Shown here piece by piece: positions 43,617 to 52,461 of a stretch of 58,701 nucleotides of DNA. The notes under the pieces were generated by a model that saw nothing but the letters and a program-made list of their open reading frames with translations, was not told where the DNA came from and made no database searches. Each line of letters starts with the position of its first letter. Positions within the stretch are counted from its first letter, which is position 1. The position numbers and the translations under genes were made by a program. This stretch comes from Acidobacteriota bacterium (lineage in GTDB: Bacteria > Acidobacteriota > UBA4820 > DSQY01), in assembly GCA_021787565.1 (NCBI GenBank), contig JAJYLT010000023.1, positions 1 to 58,701 on the forward strand, in the 5' to 3' direction.

Positions 43617-43890
43617 GGAGTGAGTTTACCCGGAGTGAGGAGTGAGGAGTGAGGAGTGAGAACTGAAAGAGAAGCGCACAAGCGCTGCTGGCGGCCTTCC
43701 CTGTCCCCTGTCCCCTGTCCCCCTTGCGAATGGCGAATTGCGAATTGAAAAGAACAACGAAGGCCCGAGGGGATTGATACGGGAAGCGCACCCGACCCCT
43801 CATCCATCATCTTTCATCCATCATCCATCATCCAACCGGAGGGATTTGGGATGGATGCCACAACCACCCCCTGTCCCTTGTCCCCCATCA
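43617..43890. repeat. Mixed microsatellite region upstream of pheS
   Basis: Three kinds of tandem repeats lie side by side: GAGTGAG heptamers (43617-43660), CCCTGTC heptamers (43698-43722 and again near 43864) and CATCATC heptamers (43800-43835). No gene is supported between lepA and pheS. Confidence 0.75.
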
Positions 43891-43941
43891 TCTACAAGAG
43901 CCGGGGCGGCCGAGGGAGCAGCTCCCGGTCCCGGCGCGGCG

Positions 43942-45756
43942 CTACTTCTCGTCTCCCCCGGCCTGCACCCGGAGGACGGAGAGGAAGGCCTCCTGGGGGA
44001 TCTGGACCTCGCCCACCTGCTTCATGCGCTTCTTGCCCTCCTTCTGCTTCTCCAGAAGCTTGCGCTTTCTCGTGATGTCGCCTCCGTAGCACTTGGCGAG
44101 CACGTTCTTGCGCAGGGGCTTGACGACGGTCCGGCAGACGATGCGGCTCCCCAGGGCCGCCTGCACCACCACCTCGAAGAGCTGGCGGGGGATGGACTCC
44201 TTCAGCTTCTGGGCGATGGCCCGCCCGCGGCTCTCGGCCTGGTCGCGGTGGACGATGAAGGAGAGGGCGTCCACCGGCTTGGCGTTCACCATGATGTCCA
44301 GCTTGACGAGATCGCCCGGCTTGTAGCCCTCCACTTGGTAGTCCATGGAGGCGTAGCCGCGGGAGAGCGCCTTCAGGCGGTCGTAGAAGTCCACGATGAT
44401 CTCGCTCAGCGGCATGTCGTACTTGAGGAGGACCGTGTCCTGGGAGGCGTACTGGAAGGCGCTCTGGGTCCCCCGTCGCTCCTCGAAAAGCCGCAGCAGG
44501 TTGCCGACGTACTCGCTCCGCGTCAGGACGGTGACGGAGGCATAAGGCTCCCGGATCTCCTCTGTCTCTACCGGAGATGGCAACTGGGAAGGGTTCTCGA
44601 TGTCCACCACCTCCTGCTTCCTGTTGAGCACCTGGTATCGGACGTTGGGGGCCGTCGTGATGAGGTCCAGGTTGAACTCCCTCTCCAGGCGCTCCTGGAT
44701 GATCTCCATGTGGAGGAAACCCAGGAAGCCGCACCGGAAGCCGAAGCCCAGGGCCTCGCTCGTCTCCGGTTCGAAGACGAAGGAGGAGTCGTTCAGCCTG
44801 AGCTTGTCCAGGGCCTCGCGCAGGTTGGGGTAGTCCGAGGGATCTACCGGATAGAGCCCCGCGAAGACCATGGGCTTCACCTTGCGGAAGCCGCCGAAGG
44901 CCTCCTTGGTGGGGTTGGTCGGTGACGTGAGGGTGTCCCCCACGCGCACCTCCTGGACCTCCTTGATGCCGGCGATGACGAAGCCCACCTCGCCGGCCTC
45001 CAGCAGGGGCACGGAGAGCGGCTTGGGGGTGAAGATGCCCAGGGCCTCCACGTCGTGGTCGGTGCCCGAGTTCATGAAGCGGACGCGGTCCTTCACGCCG
45101 ATGCGGCCGTCGATCACGCGGACGAGCATGATGACGCCCCGGTAGGCGTCGTACCAGGAGTCGAAGACCATGGCCTTCAGGGGGGCTTCCCGATCCCCAT
45201 GGGGCGGCGGGAGACGGTGGACCACGGCCTCCAGGACCTCCTGGATGCCGATGCGCTCCTTGGCCGAGGTCAGGACGGCGCCGGTGGCGTCCAGCCCCAC
45301 CACCTCCTCGATCTCCTGCGCCACCCGCTCGGGCTGGGCGGAGGGGAGGTCGATCTTGTTGATGACCGGCACGACCTCGAGATCCTGATCCACGGCGAGG
45401 TAGGCGTTGGCGAGGGTCTGGGCCTCCACCCCCTGCGTGGCGTCCACCACCAGCAGGGCGCCCTCGCAGGCCGCCAGCGCCCGCGAGACCTCGTAGTTGA
45501 AGTCCACGTGGCCGGGTGTGTCGATGAGGTTGAGCTGGTACTCATGGCCGTCCAGCGCCCGGTAGCGGAGGCTCACGGCGTGGGCCTTGATGGTGATGCC
45601 CCGCTCCCTCTCCAGGTCCATCCCATCCAGGAACTGCGCCACCATCTCGCGCTCGCTCACCGCGTGGGTGGCCTCCAGGATCCGGTCGGAGAGGGTCGTC
45701 TTCCCGTGATCGATGTGCGCGATGATGGAGAAGTTCCTGATGCGATCGAGTTCCAT
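43942..45756 (-). CDS. lepA: Elongation factor 4 (LepA)
   Basis: A 604-residue translational GTPase. G1 [10 protein letters not shown] (about 11-20), G3 DTPGHVDF, G4 NKIDLP, and the LepA C-terminal domain ending [21 protein letters not shown] (in two parts at about 570-590). It back-translocates or rescues stalled ribosomes. The ATG at 45756 ([10 protein letters not shown]) gives family length. Confidence 0.97.
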   Translation of the reverse strand: MELDRIRNFSIIAHIDHGKTTLSDRILEATHAVSEREMVAQFLDGMDLERERGITIKAHAVSLRYRALDGHEYQLNLIDTPGHVDFNYEVSRALAACEGALLVVDATQGVEAQTLANAYLAVDQDLEVVPVINKIDLPSAQPERVAQEIEEVVGLDATGAVLTSAKERIGIQEVLEAVVHRLPPPHGDREAPLKAMVFDSWYDAYRGVIMLVRVIDGRIGVKDRVRFMNSGTDHDVEALGIFTPKPLSVPLLEAGEVGFVIAGIKEVQEVRVGDTLTSPTNPTKEAFGGFRKVKPMVFAGLYPVDPSDYPNLREALDKLRLNDSSFVFEPETSEALGFGFRCGFLGFLHMEIIQERLEREFNLDLITTAPNVRYQVLNRKQEVVDIENPSQLPSPVETEEIREPYASVTVLTRSEYVGNLLRLFEERRGTQSAFQYASQDTVLLKYDMPLSEIIVDFYDRLKALSRGYASMDYQVEGYKPGDLVKLDIMVNAKPVDALSFIVHRDQAESRGRAIAQKLKESIPRQLFEVVVQAALGSRIVCRTVVKPLRKNVLAKCYGGDITRKRKLLEKQKEGKKRMKQVGEVQIPQEAFLSVLRVQAGGDEK

Positions 45757-45824
45757 CTCCGGCGCCCTCCGCGGGACCACTCCCGCCCATTCCCACGGTC
45801 CACCCTGGATGCCGTGAAATGCTG

Positions 45825-45853
45825 ATTATATCAATATTTCCAAGGAATGTCAC
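45825..45853 (-). promoter_or_regulatory. Predicted strong sigma-70 promoter of lepA
   Basis: On the minus strand GTGACA, 17 bases, TATAAT, ending about 68 bases before the lepA ATG. The -10 is perfect and the -35 matches five of six. Confidence 0.8.
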
Positions 45854-45867
45854 CGATCCGGGTCCCC

Positions 45868-46056
45868 CCCCAATTCCGCTATAGCGGCTCAACGCCTGCG
45901 TAGGAGCGGCGCCTCGCCGCGATCCGGGTGACCCTGCGACCAGGATGCGGTGCCCGCGTACGGTCCGTCGCGCCGGGGGCGGCGCTCCCACGGCCATCAT
46001 GGGGGAGGAGGCTTTTGCTCCTTACTCCTTACTCCTCACTCCTCACTCCTCACTTC
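45868..46056. repeat. GTAGGAGCG-type hairpin repeat, copy 2, with ACTCCTC heptamers
   Basis: Same element as at 13312-13470 (CCAATTCCGCTATAGCGG, GTAGGAGCGGCGCC, GGCGGCGCTCCCAC), followed by CATCATGGG and tandem ACTCCTC units to about 46055. It ends right beside the lipoprotein gene. Confidence 0.8.
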
Positions 46057-46057
46057 T

Positions 46058-46621
46058 TCACCGTCCCCGCATGAGGTCGATGCGCTTGAGCTCGTCCATC
46101 TGCCGCCGGAGGGCCTCCAACTCCCGGTCCCTCTGGGCGAGCAGTGCCTTCAACTGCTGGATCTGCTCCTGGCTGCGGGAACGGTCCTGCTGGGCCGAGG
46201 CCGCCGCCTCCTGGCCCTGGCGGTTGCAGGAGGTCAGTTCGGCCTTGAGCCGGGCCTGAAGCCGCGCGGTTTCCCGCGAGGCCTTGTCCATGGCATCGAG
46301 CAGGGCGAGCGGCAGGGCCGCCTCGCGGGCGTAACTCGATCCGGGGTGGGTTCGGCGAAGCGTTTCAAAGGCCCTCCTCGCCTTCGCGGGATCGAAGGCC
46401 GGGCCGCCGGGCTCGGACCTGGAGACGCCCAGGCGGTACAGCGCCCGGGCATCGGTGCGGGGTCCGGGGTGGGTCGAGAGCACCTCCTCATAGACCGATG
46501 CGGCCCGGGAATAGTCTCCCGCCTTGAAGTAGCCGTCGGCCTGCCGCAGCGCGGGCGAGCAGGAGGCCAAGAGAAGCAGGGCCGTAATCGGCCATGCGGC
46601 TGTTCTGACAGGCGGTCTCAT
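46058..46621 (-). CDS. TPR lipoprotein with C-terminal coiled coil
   Basis: A 187-residue protein. The signal sequence MRPPVRTAAWPITALLLLASCSP has a clear lipobox LASC. TPR-like helices (ADGYFKAGDYSRAASVYEEV, DARALYRLGVSRS) are followed by a C-terminal coiled coil (about 140-180). Its start overlaps the kinase stop. In enterobacteria the GlrK/GlrR system has a lipoprotein (QseG) next to it; this is an analogous layout, not proof of homology. Confidence 0.78.
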   Translation of the reverse strand: MRPPVRTAAWPITALLLLASCSPALRQADGYFKAGDYSRAASVYEEVLSTHPGPRTDARALYRLGVSRSEPGGPAFDPAKARRAFETLRRTHPGSSYAREAALPLALLDAMDKASRETARLQARLKAELTSCNRQGQEAAASAQQDRSRSQEQIQQLKALLAQRDRELEALRRQMDELKRIDLMRGR

Positions 46622-48135
46622 TGCCTTTCCTCCCCTTCTCCTCGCGCGGCGGCAGGTTTGGCCCCCTCCGGCGCCGGCAGCAGGCACCGGAATCGGCTGC
46701 CACCCCCCGCATTGTCTTCCACCCAGAGGGCCCCGCCGTGGGCCGACACGATCTCCCGGCAGATGGCCAGCCCCAGGCCCACCCCCCCGCCCGCCCGATT
46801 GCCCGTCGGCGCCACCTGGTGAAAGCGGTCGAAGATCCTGGTCTTCTGATCGTCGGGCACGCCGGGGCCGCGATCCGAGACCGTCAGGAGGACCCAGCCG
46901 GCCGCTCCCGGGGAAGCGGGCCCAAGGAGCTCACCGCGCCTGCCCGGCGGAGTCTGAGCGGACCAAGCCGCGGCCACTTCCACGGCCGATCCGGACGGAG
47001 AGAACTTGACCGCGTTCTCCAGCAGGTTTTCCACCACTTGGAAGAGGCGGTCCCCGTCGCCGCGCACCCAGAGGGTGTCCCTCGGAAGCTCCGTGCGCAG
47101 GGCGATGCCCCTCTCGCCGGCCCGCACCTCCATCAGGGAGAGGGCCGAGCCCACCACCTGCGAGAAGTCCGTCGGCCGGAGGTCGTACTCCATCACTCCC
47201 GCCTCCAGGCGGGCCAGGTCCAGCAGCTTGGCGATCATGGCCGAGAGCCTCCTGGCGCTCTGGAGGTTCATCTCGAGAAGCCGGCGCTGGTCCCCCGTCA
47301 ACGGCCCGGCGATCTCCTCCAGCAGGAGCTGATGGGTCTCCTGCACGGCGGCCAGCGGAGTCTTCAGCTCGTGGGAGACGTGGGAGAGGATGTCCTTCTT
47401 CATCTGGTCCAGCTCCGAGAGCCGCCGCACCATGACGTTGAAGTCTTCCGCGAGCTGGTCGAATTCGTCCCGGCCCCGGCTGGGAAGCTGCAGGTCGAAG
47501 CGCCCGCCCGCCACGGCGTGGGTGGCGCTGGCGAGGCGCTCCAGGGGCTTCCGGATGGAGCGGATCGTGGCCCACAGCACGATCACGCTGGCCGCGAGCG
47601 CCAGAAGCCCAGCCAGCAGGGAGACGTCATGCGCCCGGCGGGCCGATGCCTCGGCCCTGGAGGCCTCCGCGGACACGGCCTCCTGAGCGGCCTCGGCCAC
47701 CGTGCGGGCCCGCTTCTGCGCCAGAGCCACTCGGGCCAGCAGGTCCGCCTCCGGCCCGGCTGGAGGCCCTGGATCCACCTCCTCCCCAAGTCCTCGCCAG
47801 GCGGTGCCGAAGGCCTCCACCGCCTCCCGTTCCACCCCGGAAAGCGGCAATCCCAGCAGGACCTGCTGCCTGAGGGAGACCTGACCCCCGAGCTCGCGAG
47901 TCAGCCGAGCGTAGTCGGGATCCCGCGTGACGAAGTATTTCCTCAGGGCCTGTTGGAGGCCATCCAGGTCGTGGATCTGGGAGAGGGAGAGCCGCGCGGC
48001 CCTGAGCCCCACCCGCGACACCTCGCGGCTGATGGAGGCGAGGTGCCGCACCTGGATGAGCTGGTAGGCGAGCGCCCCCAGGAGCAGGAGCAGAACCAGA
48101 GAGGACCCTGCCGTGAGCCGGGTGGAGACCCTCAT
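46618..48135 (-). CDS. Membrane sensor histidine kinase with HAMP domain
   Basis: A 505-residue kinase. A first helix (AGSSLVLLLLLGALAYQLI, about 8-27) and a second (about 180-205) enclose a helical periplasmic sensor of about 150 residues. HAMP (RSIRKPLERLASATHAVAGG), HisKA with SHVSHELKTPLAAVQ (His at about 265) and HATPase_c (DRGPGVPDDQ, GVGLGLAICREIVSAHGG) follow. The ATG overlaps the regulator stop (TGATG), so the two are translationally coupled. Confidence 0.94.
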   Translation of the reverse strand: MRVSTRLTAGSSLVLLLLLGALAYQLIQVRHLASISREVSRVGLRAARLSLSQIHDLDGLQQALRKYFVTRDPDYARLTRELGGQVSLRQQVLLGLPLSGVEREAVEAFGTAWRGLGEEVDPGPPAGPEADLLARVALAQKRARTVAEAAQEAVSAEASRAEASARRAHDVSLLAGLLALAASVIVLWATIRSIRKPLERLASATHAVAGGRFDLQLPSRGRDEFDQLAEDFNVMVRRLSELDQMKKDILSHVSHELKTPLAAVQETHQLLLEEIAGPLTGDQRRLLEMNLQSARRLSAMIAKLLDLARLEAGVMEYDLRPTDFSQVVGSALSLMEVRAGERGIALRTELPRDTLWVRGDGDRLFQVVENLLENAVKFSPSGSAVEVAAAWSAQTPPGRRGELLGPASPGAAGWVLLTVSDRGPGVPDDQKTRIFDRFHQVAPTGNRAGGGVGLGLAICREIVSAHGGALWVEDNAGGGSRFRCLLPAPEGAKPAAARGEGEERQ

Positions 48136-49496
48136 CACCTGCCGTCCAGTCCATATTGCTTCAGCTTGTTCCGGATTGTCTTGACGTCCAGGCCCAGGCG
48201 GCGCGCGGCCTCGGCTTTGTTCTGGTCGGCCTCTTTGAGGGTTTGCAGGATCAGGACCTTCTCGGCCTCGGCCAGCGTGAGCCCCGCGGGCAGGCGCAGA
48301 TCCTCTCCCGCGTCGTCCGGGCGCCGCACGTAGGGCGGAAGGTGAGACAGCTCGATCCAGCCCGCCCGCGCCAGGATCACGGCCCGCTCGATCACGTTTC
48401 TGAGCTCGCGCACGTTCCCGGGCCACGGATAGGCCTGCAGGAGGGCCAGCACGTCGGGACGCACGCCCGCCGCCGAAGCCCCGTGCTTCCTGTTGAAGAG
48501 GCCGACGAAGTGCTGCACCAGGAGCGGCACGTCCTCCTTCCGCTCCCGGAGGGGCGGGAGCACCAGCGTGAAGACGTTCAGCCGGTAGTAGAGGTCGGCC
48601 CTCAGCAACCCGTCGCGCACGGCCTCCTCGGGCACCCTGTTGGTGGCGGCGAGCAGCCGCACGTCGAAGGCGTTCTCGGTGGCGCCTCCCAACCGGCGCA
48701 CCCGGCCGTTCTCCAGGGTCCGCAGGAACTTGGGCTGAAGCGGGGCGGGCATTTCGGCGATCTCATCCAGAAAGAGCGTCCCCCGGTTGGCCAGCTCGAA
48801 GCAGCCAGGCCTGGCCGAGACCGCCCCGGTGAAGGCCCCCTTCTCGTTCCCGAAGAGCTCGCTCTCCATCAGTCCCTCGGGAATGGCGGCGGCGTTCACC
48901 GCCACGAAGGGTCCCGAAGCCCTCCGGCTCCGGTCGTGGATGGCGTGGGCCACCAGCTCCTTGCCCGTGCCGCTCTCGCCCGTGATCAGGGCCGAGGCGT
49001 CGCTCCCCGCGAGGACGTCTATGAGCTCGTAGAGGTCGAGCATGGGCTTGCTGTCGCCGATGAGGGGCCCCAGGCCGGAGCCCTTGGCCAGGGTCTCCTC
49101 CAGGCGCTTCAGCGAGCTCCTCTGCTCGACTTCGGATACGGCGTCGTCGAGGACCGCCTTGAGCTTGGTATAGTCCAGCGGCTTGGTCAGAAAATCCCTG
49201 GCCCCGCGCTTGACGGCCTCCACGGCCGCATCGATGCTGCCGTGGGCCGTGATCATGATCACGGGGCGGGGCGCAGAGTCGCCCCGGAGCTTGGGCAGAA
49301 GGTCCAGACCCGAGCCGTCGGGAAGGACCACGTCGCAGAGCACGAGATCAAGTGACGCCTTTGCGGCCAGGGCCTCCGCCTCGGACGCGCTGGCCGCCAC
49401 GGCGACCTCGAAGCCCCATTGGCCGAGGCGCAAACGAAGCACCTCCCGCATGGAGGGTTCATCGTCCACAACGAGGATGGTGTAGTGCCGTTTCAT
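48135..49496 (-). CDS. NtrC-family sigma-54-dependent response regulator
   Basis: A 453-residue activator. Receiver (about 5-118; VDDE, phospho-Asp in DVVLPDGS), then the sigma-54 AAA+ domain (about 140-370) with Walker A GESGTGKE, GAFTGA loop (ELFGNEKGAFTGAVS) and Walker B FLDEI, then a C-terminal Fis-type helix-turn-helix (NKAEAARRLGLDVKTIRNKLKQ). The GAFTGA loop contacts sigma-54. The start at 49496 has GGAGGAG upstream. The divergent gene at 49784 has a sigma-54-like promoter and is a likely target. The sequence favours the GlrR/AtoC branch. Confidence 0.95.
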   Translation of the reverse strand: MKRHYTILVVDDEPSMREVLRLRLGQWGFEVAVAASASEAEALAAKASLDLVLCDVVLPDGSGLDLLPKLRGDSAPRPVIMITAHGSIDAAVEAVKRGARDFLTKPLDYTKLKAVLDDAVSEVEQRSSLKRLEETLAKGSGLGPLIGDSKPMLDLYELIDVLAGSDASALITGESGTGKELVAHAIHDRSRRASGPFVAVNAAAIPEGLMESELFGNEKGAFTGAVSARPGCFELANRGTLFLDEIAEMPAPLQPKFLRTLENGRVRRLGGATENAFDVRLLAATNRVPEEAVRDGLLRADLYYRLNVFTLVLPPLRERKEDVPLLVQHFVGLFNRKHGASAAGVRPDVLALLQAYPWPGNVRELRNVIERAVILARAGWIELSHLPPYVRRPDDAGEDLRLPAGLTLAEAEKVLILQTLKEADQNKAEAARRLGLDVKTIRNKLKQYGLDGR

Positions 49497-49691
49497 GGTC
49501 CGCTCCTCCATTCCTTTCCGCGGGCCGAGTATACCAACCAGCGGGAATGGCCCTCAAGGCTGACTTCCTCTCCATCGTCTCCGAAACCAGGGAATATTTC
49601 CTCGTTTCCATCAGGCCCCGGTTCTTAGACTTGGCCCTCCCCTCTCCATGTTTCCCTTTAATTTCCAGGTGAATGAACCCGTGCTGCCCGA

Positions 49692-49708
49692 TTGGCACGA
49701 CCCTTGTA
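49692..49708 (+). promoter_or_regulatory. Sigma-54-type promoter before the lipoprotein gene at 49784
   Basis: TTGGCACGACCCTTGTA: the -24 GG and -12 GT lie ten bases apart, against the consensus TGGCAC-N5-TTGCW. The only mismatch in the -12 core is GT for GC. It is 76 bases before the ATG, and the NtrC-type gene lies on the other side. Confidence 0.7.
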
Positions 49709-49783
49709 CTGATCGGACCGTCCAGGAAGATCCGGGGCCGGGGTCGGGAGGCCCCGGTTCCCGGGAGAGAAAGGAGACGAACC

Positions 49784-50929
49784 ATGAAACGCTTATCGAG
49801 TATCGCCGCGATGGGGGGCCTTTTGCTGGCGCTGGCCTGCGCCCAGCACCAGGGAAAAACCGAGGTCCAGATGGAGACGGCCCAGCGGATCGCCAAGCTC
49901 GAGCAAGAGATCGACGCCAACCAGGCCGAAGTGAACGCCCTCACGACGCAGTACCTCCAGGCCGGCGGCAAGGACCTGGGAACGGTCCTGGGCCGGGGGC
50001 TGAGTCCCGAACAGACGGCCCTTCTCGAACAGAGGCTGAAGAACGAGCAAGGCATCGGTTACAAGGATCTGATCTCGGACATTCTGGCCAAGCAGAAGGC
50101 GGCCGACGACCTCAAGGTCAAGGTCCAGAACCTGGAGCGGACCCTGCCGGCCCCCGTGGATGTGGTGAAGGGTGAGCGCCACATCGACATCGCCATGGCC
50201 TACCTCACCAAGGACCAGGGCCTCGACCCGGCAACGGCCAAGAGCCTCGTGCAGAAGGTCAATCTGATGGACGAGCTGGTGCCCGGGTTCAAGGTGTGGA
50301 ACTTCTACCACGACGGCGTGTACGGCACCTTCGTCACCCAGGGCGACGCCAAGGTCAGCCCCTACGGCGTCATCCAGCACGCCAAGAAGGTCCTGGTGGA
50401 CCAGAAGAACAGCGCCATCGCCCAACGGGACGCCCTGGCCAAGGAAAAGGCCAACCTCGCGCAGCAGGTGGCCGACCTCACCGGCAAGCGCGACCAGCTG
50501 ACCCAGGAGATCTCGCTGCTTCAGACCGAGCGCGCGAGCCTGACCCAGAAGGTGAGCGACCTCGATACCCTCTCGAAGAACCTGCAGTCCAAGGTGAACT
50601 CCGTCTTCTACCGGATCGGCCCCCGAAAGGCGTTGATCAAGGAGGGCCTGGTCCGCGACCCCTGGTACGCCAAGCCTCAGCTCATCCAGTTCGCCGAAAC
50701 CGACTACCCGCAGCAGCTCGACCTGCGTAGCGACGACACCATCAGTTTCAGCGCCAAGGATGCGGACGTGGCTAGGATCGAAAAGGTCCGCATCGCCCCC
50801 GGCGCGCTCTACAAGCCGGGCGTGGACTACCGCGTCTCCGTCCAGCCCGACGGCACGAAGGCCACCGTCACCCTGCTCAACCGCGACAAGTTCCGCGCCG
50901 AGCGCTCGATGATGGTCCTCGTCAACTAG
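49784..50929 (+). CDS. Coiled-coil lipoprotein with degenerate LysM-like motif
   Basis: A 381-residue protein. The signal sequence MKRLSSIAAMGGLLLALACAQ has a lipobox (ALAC). Residues of about 30-120 and 210-290 are coiled coils; a central part (VVKGERHIDIAMAYLTKDQ, NLMDELVPGFKVWNFYHDG) resembles one or two LysM repeats but is diverged. A C-terminal beta-rich domain follows. AAAGGAG lies 8 bases before the ATG. Expression under a sigma-54 promoter next to the two-component operon is predicted. Confidence 0.78.
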   Translation: MKRLSSIAAMGGLLLALACAQHQGKTEVQMETAQRIAKLEQEIDANQAEVNALTTQYLQAGGKDLGTVLGRGLSPEQTALLEQRLKNEQGIGYKDLISDILAKQKAADDLKVKVQNLERTLPAPVDVVKGERHIDIAMAYLTKDQGLDPATAKSLVQKVNLMDELVPGFKVWNFYHDGVYGTFVTQGDAKVSPYGVIQHAKKVLVDQKNSAIAQRDALAKEKANLAQQVADLTGKRDQLTQEISLLQTERASLTQKVSDLDTLSKNLQSKVNSVFYRIGPRKALIKEGLVRDPWYAKPQLIQFAETDYPQQLDLRSDDTISFSAKDADVARIEKVRIAPGALYKPGVDYRVSVQPDGTKATVTLLNRDKFRAERSMMVLVN

Positions 50930-50972
50930 GCCACCTTCACGCGGAGGACTCCCCTTCCCCTCCGCAGCCTCA

Positions 50973-51001
50973 AAGGCCGCCCTTCGGGGCGGCCTTTTTT
51001 T
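50973..51001 (+). terminator. Rho-independent terminator after the lipoprotein gene
   Basis: Stem AAGGCCGCCC/GGGCGGCCTT (loop TTCG-type) followed by seven T. Confidence 0.92.
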
Positions 51002-51049
51002 GGGTGAGAAGTAACGCGAGGCGCAAGACGAGGGACGGTGGTGCCCGCT

Positions 51050-51140
51050 CTTCCCTCGCGCTCTGGAGAGCGCTCCTACGGTCCTCATGGGGATGGGGGC
51101 CTTTGCTTCTCACTTCTTACTTCTTACTTCTCACTTCTCC
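51050..51140. repeat. Fragment of the GTAGGAGCG repeat followed by ACTTCTT heptamers
   Basis: GAGCGCTCCTACGGTCCTCATGG resembles the right end of the repeat at 45868 (here cut short), then GCTTCTCACTTCTTACTTCT tandem units. Together with 45868 it shows a common composite order. Confidence 0.6.
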
Positions 51141-51218
51141 CTTTGTATCTTGGTGCCTTGGTGGTGAATCAATGTCTTCGGTCTTCGGCCCGCTTGGACA
51201 AGCGCCCGCTCACCCTTC

Positions 51219-51602
51219 CTACCGGGCGAGGGCGATGACCTCGATCTCTACGCGCACGTCCTTGGGGAGCCTCGCCACCTCCACCGTGGCACGCGCGGGG
51301 GGATCGGAGGGAAAGAATTCGGCGTAGGCCTCGTTCATGGCCGCGAAGTCGTTCATGTCCTTGAGGAAGACGGTGGTCTTGACCACGGTTCCGAGGGAGG
51401 CCCCCGCCGCATCGAGGACGGCGCCCAGGTTTTGGAGGACCCGGCGGGTCTGCTCGGCCACCCCGCCCTCCACCACGGTCATCGTGGCTGGATCCAGGGG
51501 GATCTGTCCCGAGCAGAAGACGAGGCCTCCGGCCCTCACGGCCTGGGAGTAAGGGCCGATCGCCTTGGGCGCACCCTCCGTTCGAACGATCTCTCTCTGC
51601 AT
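51219..51602 (-). CDS. ridA: RidA family enamine/imine deaminase
   Basis: A 127-residue protein of normal length. It has [39 protein letters not shown], and [20 protein letters not shown], with the Arg and Glu of the active site. It clears reactive enamines from PLP enzymes. The start at 51602 has GGAGGGG upstream. Confidence 0.93.
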   Translation of the reverse strand: MQREIVRTEGAPKAIGPYSQAVRAGGLVFCSGQIPLDPATMTVVEGGVAEQTRRVLQNLGAVLDAAGASLGTVVKTTVFLKDMNDFAAMNEAYAEFFPSDPPARATVEVARLPKDVRVEIEVIALAR

Positions 51603-51683
51603 GGACCCCTCCTTGGACAACGACGTCCCCCTAACGAGTACGAACGGCCCGAGGGCCGGATGCCTTCCCCGGCGGGTCCGGGC

Positions 51684-52370
51684 TCACTGCACGACGAGGG
51701 GCGTGAAGGGCCCCTTGAGTTCGGCCTTGGCCCGCTTCCCGAAGTCTTTGAGCACGACCTGCTCGGACCCGCTCACCAGTTTCACGACGCCGAAGGGAAT
51801 GACCTCGTCGTTGAGCCAGACCTCGGCGTCCTGCCCGTTGGGGCCGATCACCTTGATGTGGCGACACTTCAGGGAGTCCCGCCCCACCTTGATCACCTCG
51901 TCGGGCAGGGGCTGCAGCTTGCCCACCGTGGGTCCGATGGGCAGGGCCTGGCCTCCGAATACTTCGTGGCCGTCTCTCTTGAGTTTCTCCAGGGTGGAGC
52001 GGTCCATTTCGAGAGCCGGTCCCGACGAGTCCTTGGCGCGGATCTTGAGGACGTTGGCGTCGTCGGTGGGATCGCCCTTGATGAGGAAGGCCACTACCGC
52101 CTTCTCGCTCCCCTGGGCCGTGCGGAGCTCCATCCAATAGGCCCCGTTGTCCTCTCTCACGATGGCGAAGGTGAGGTCGGCGGTCTCACCCCGGGCGTCC
52201 TGGATGTGGTACTCGCTCCACCCCCCCACCTTCGGGGTGAAGGTATGGAAGAACTCGGGGAAGTAGGATGAGGCCGAGAGGCCGAGGGAGGCGAGTGCGA
52301 GGAGCAGCAGGGCGACGAGGTGCGGCAGGGAAAAATGGGACGGCGGGAGGGGATTCCTGAGTCTGCTCAT
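51684..52370 (-). CDS. Exported protein of unknown family
   Basis: A 228-residue protein with an N-terminal hydrophobic helix (LVALLLLALASLGLSASSY) that may be a signal peptide or anchor. The rest is beta-rich (for example EYHIQDARGETADLTFAIV, LKCRHIKVIGPNGQDAEVWL), similar in style to LolA/DUF3108-type outer membrane folds. No family is recognised. Confidence 0.65.
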   Translation of the reverse strand: MSRLRNPLPPSHFSLPHLVALLLLALASLGLSASSYFPEFFHTFTPKVGGWSEYHIQDARGETADLTFAIVREDNGAYWMELRTAQGSEKAVVAFLIKGDPTDDANVLKIRAKDSSGPALEMDRSTLEKLKRDGHEVFGGQALPIGPTVGKLQPLPDEVIKVGRDSLKCRHIKVIGPNGQDAEVWLNDEVIPFGVVKLVSGSEQVVLKDFGKRAKAELKGPFTPLVVQ

Positions 52371-52461
52371 CTGTCAATCCTTCTGGCGCCGCATCGCGCC
52401 ACCGCTGAGTTCTCCGGTCGTTGGATCGTTCGGCCGATGTCCCGGCTCCCGCGCTCCGCGG

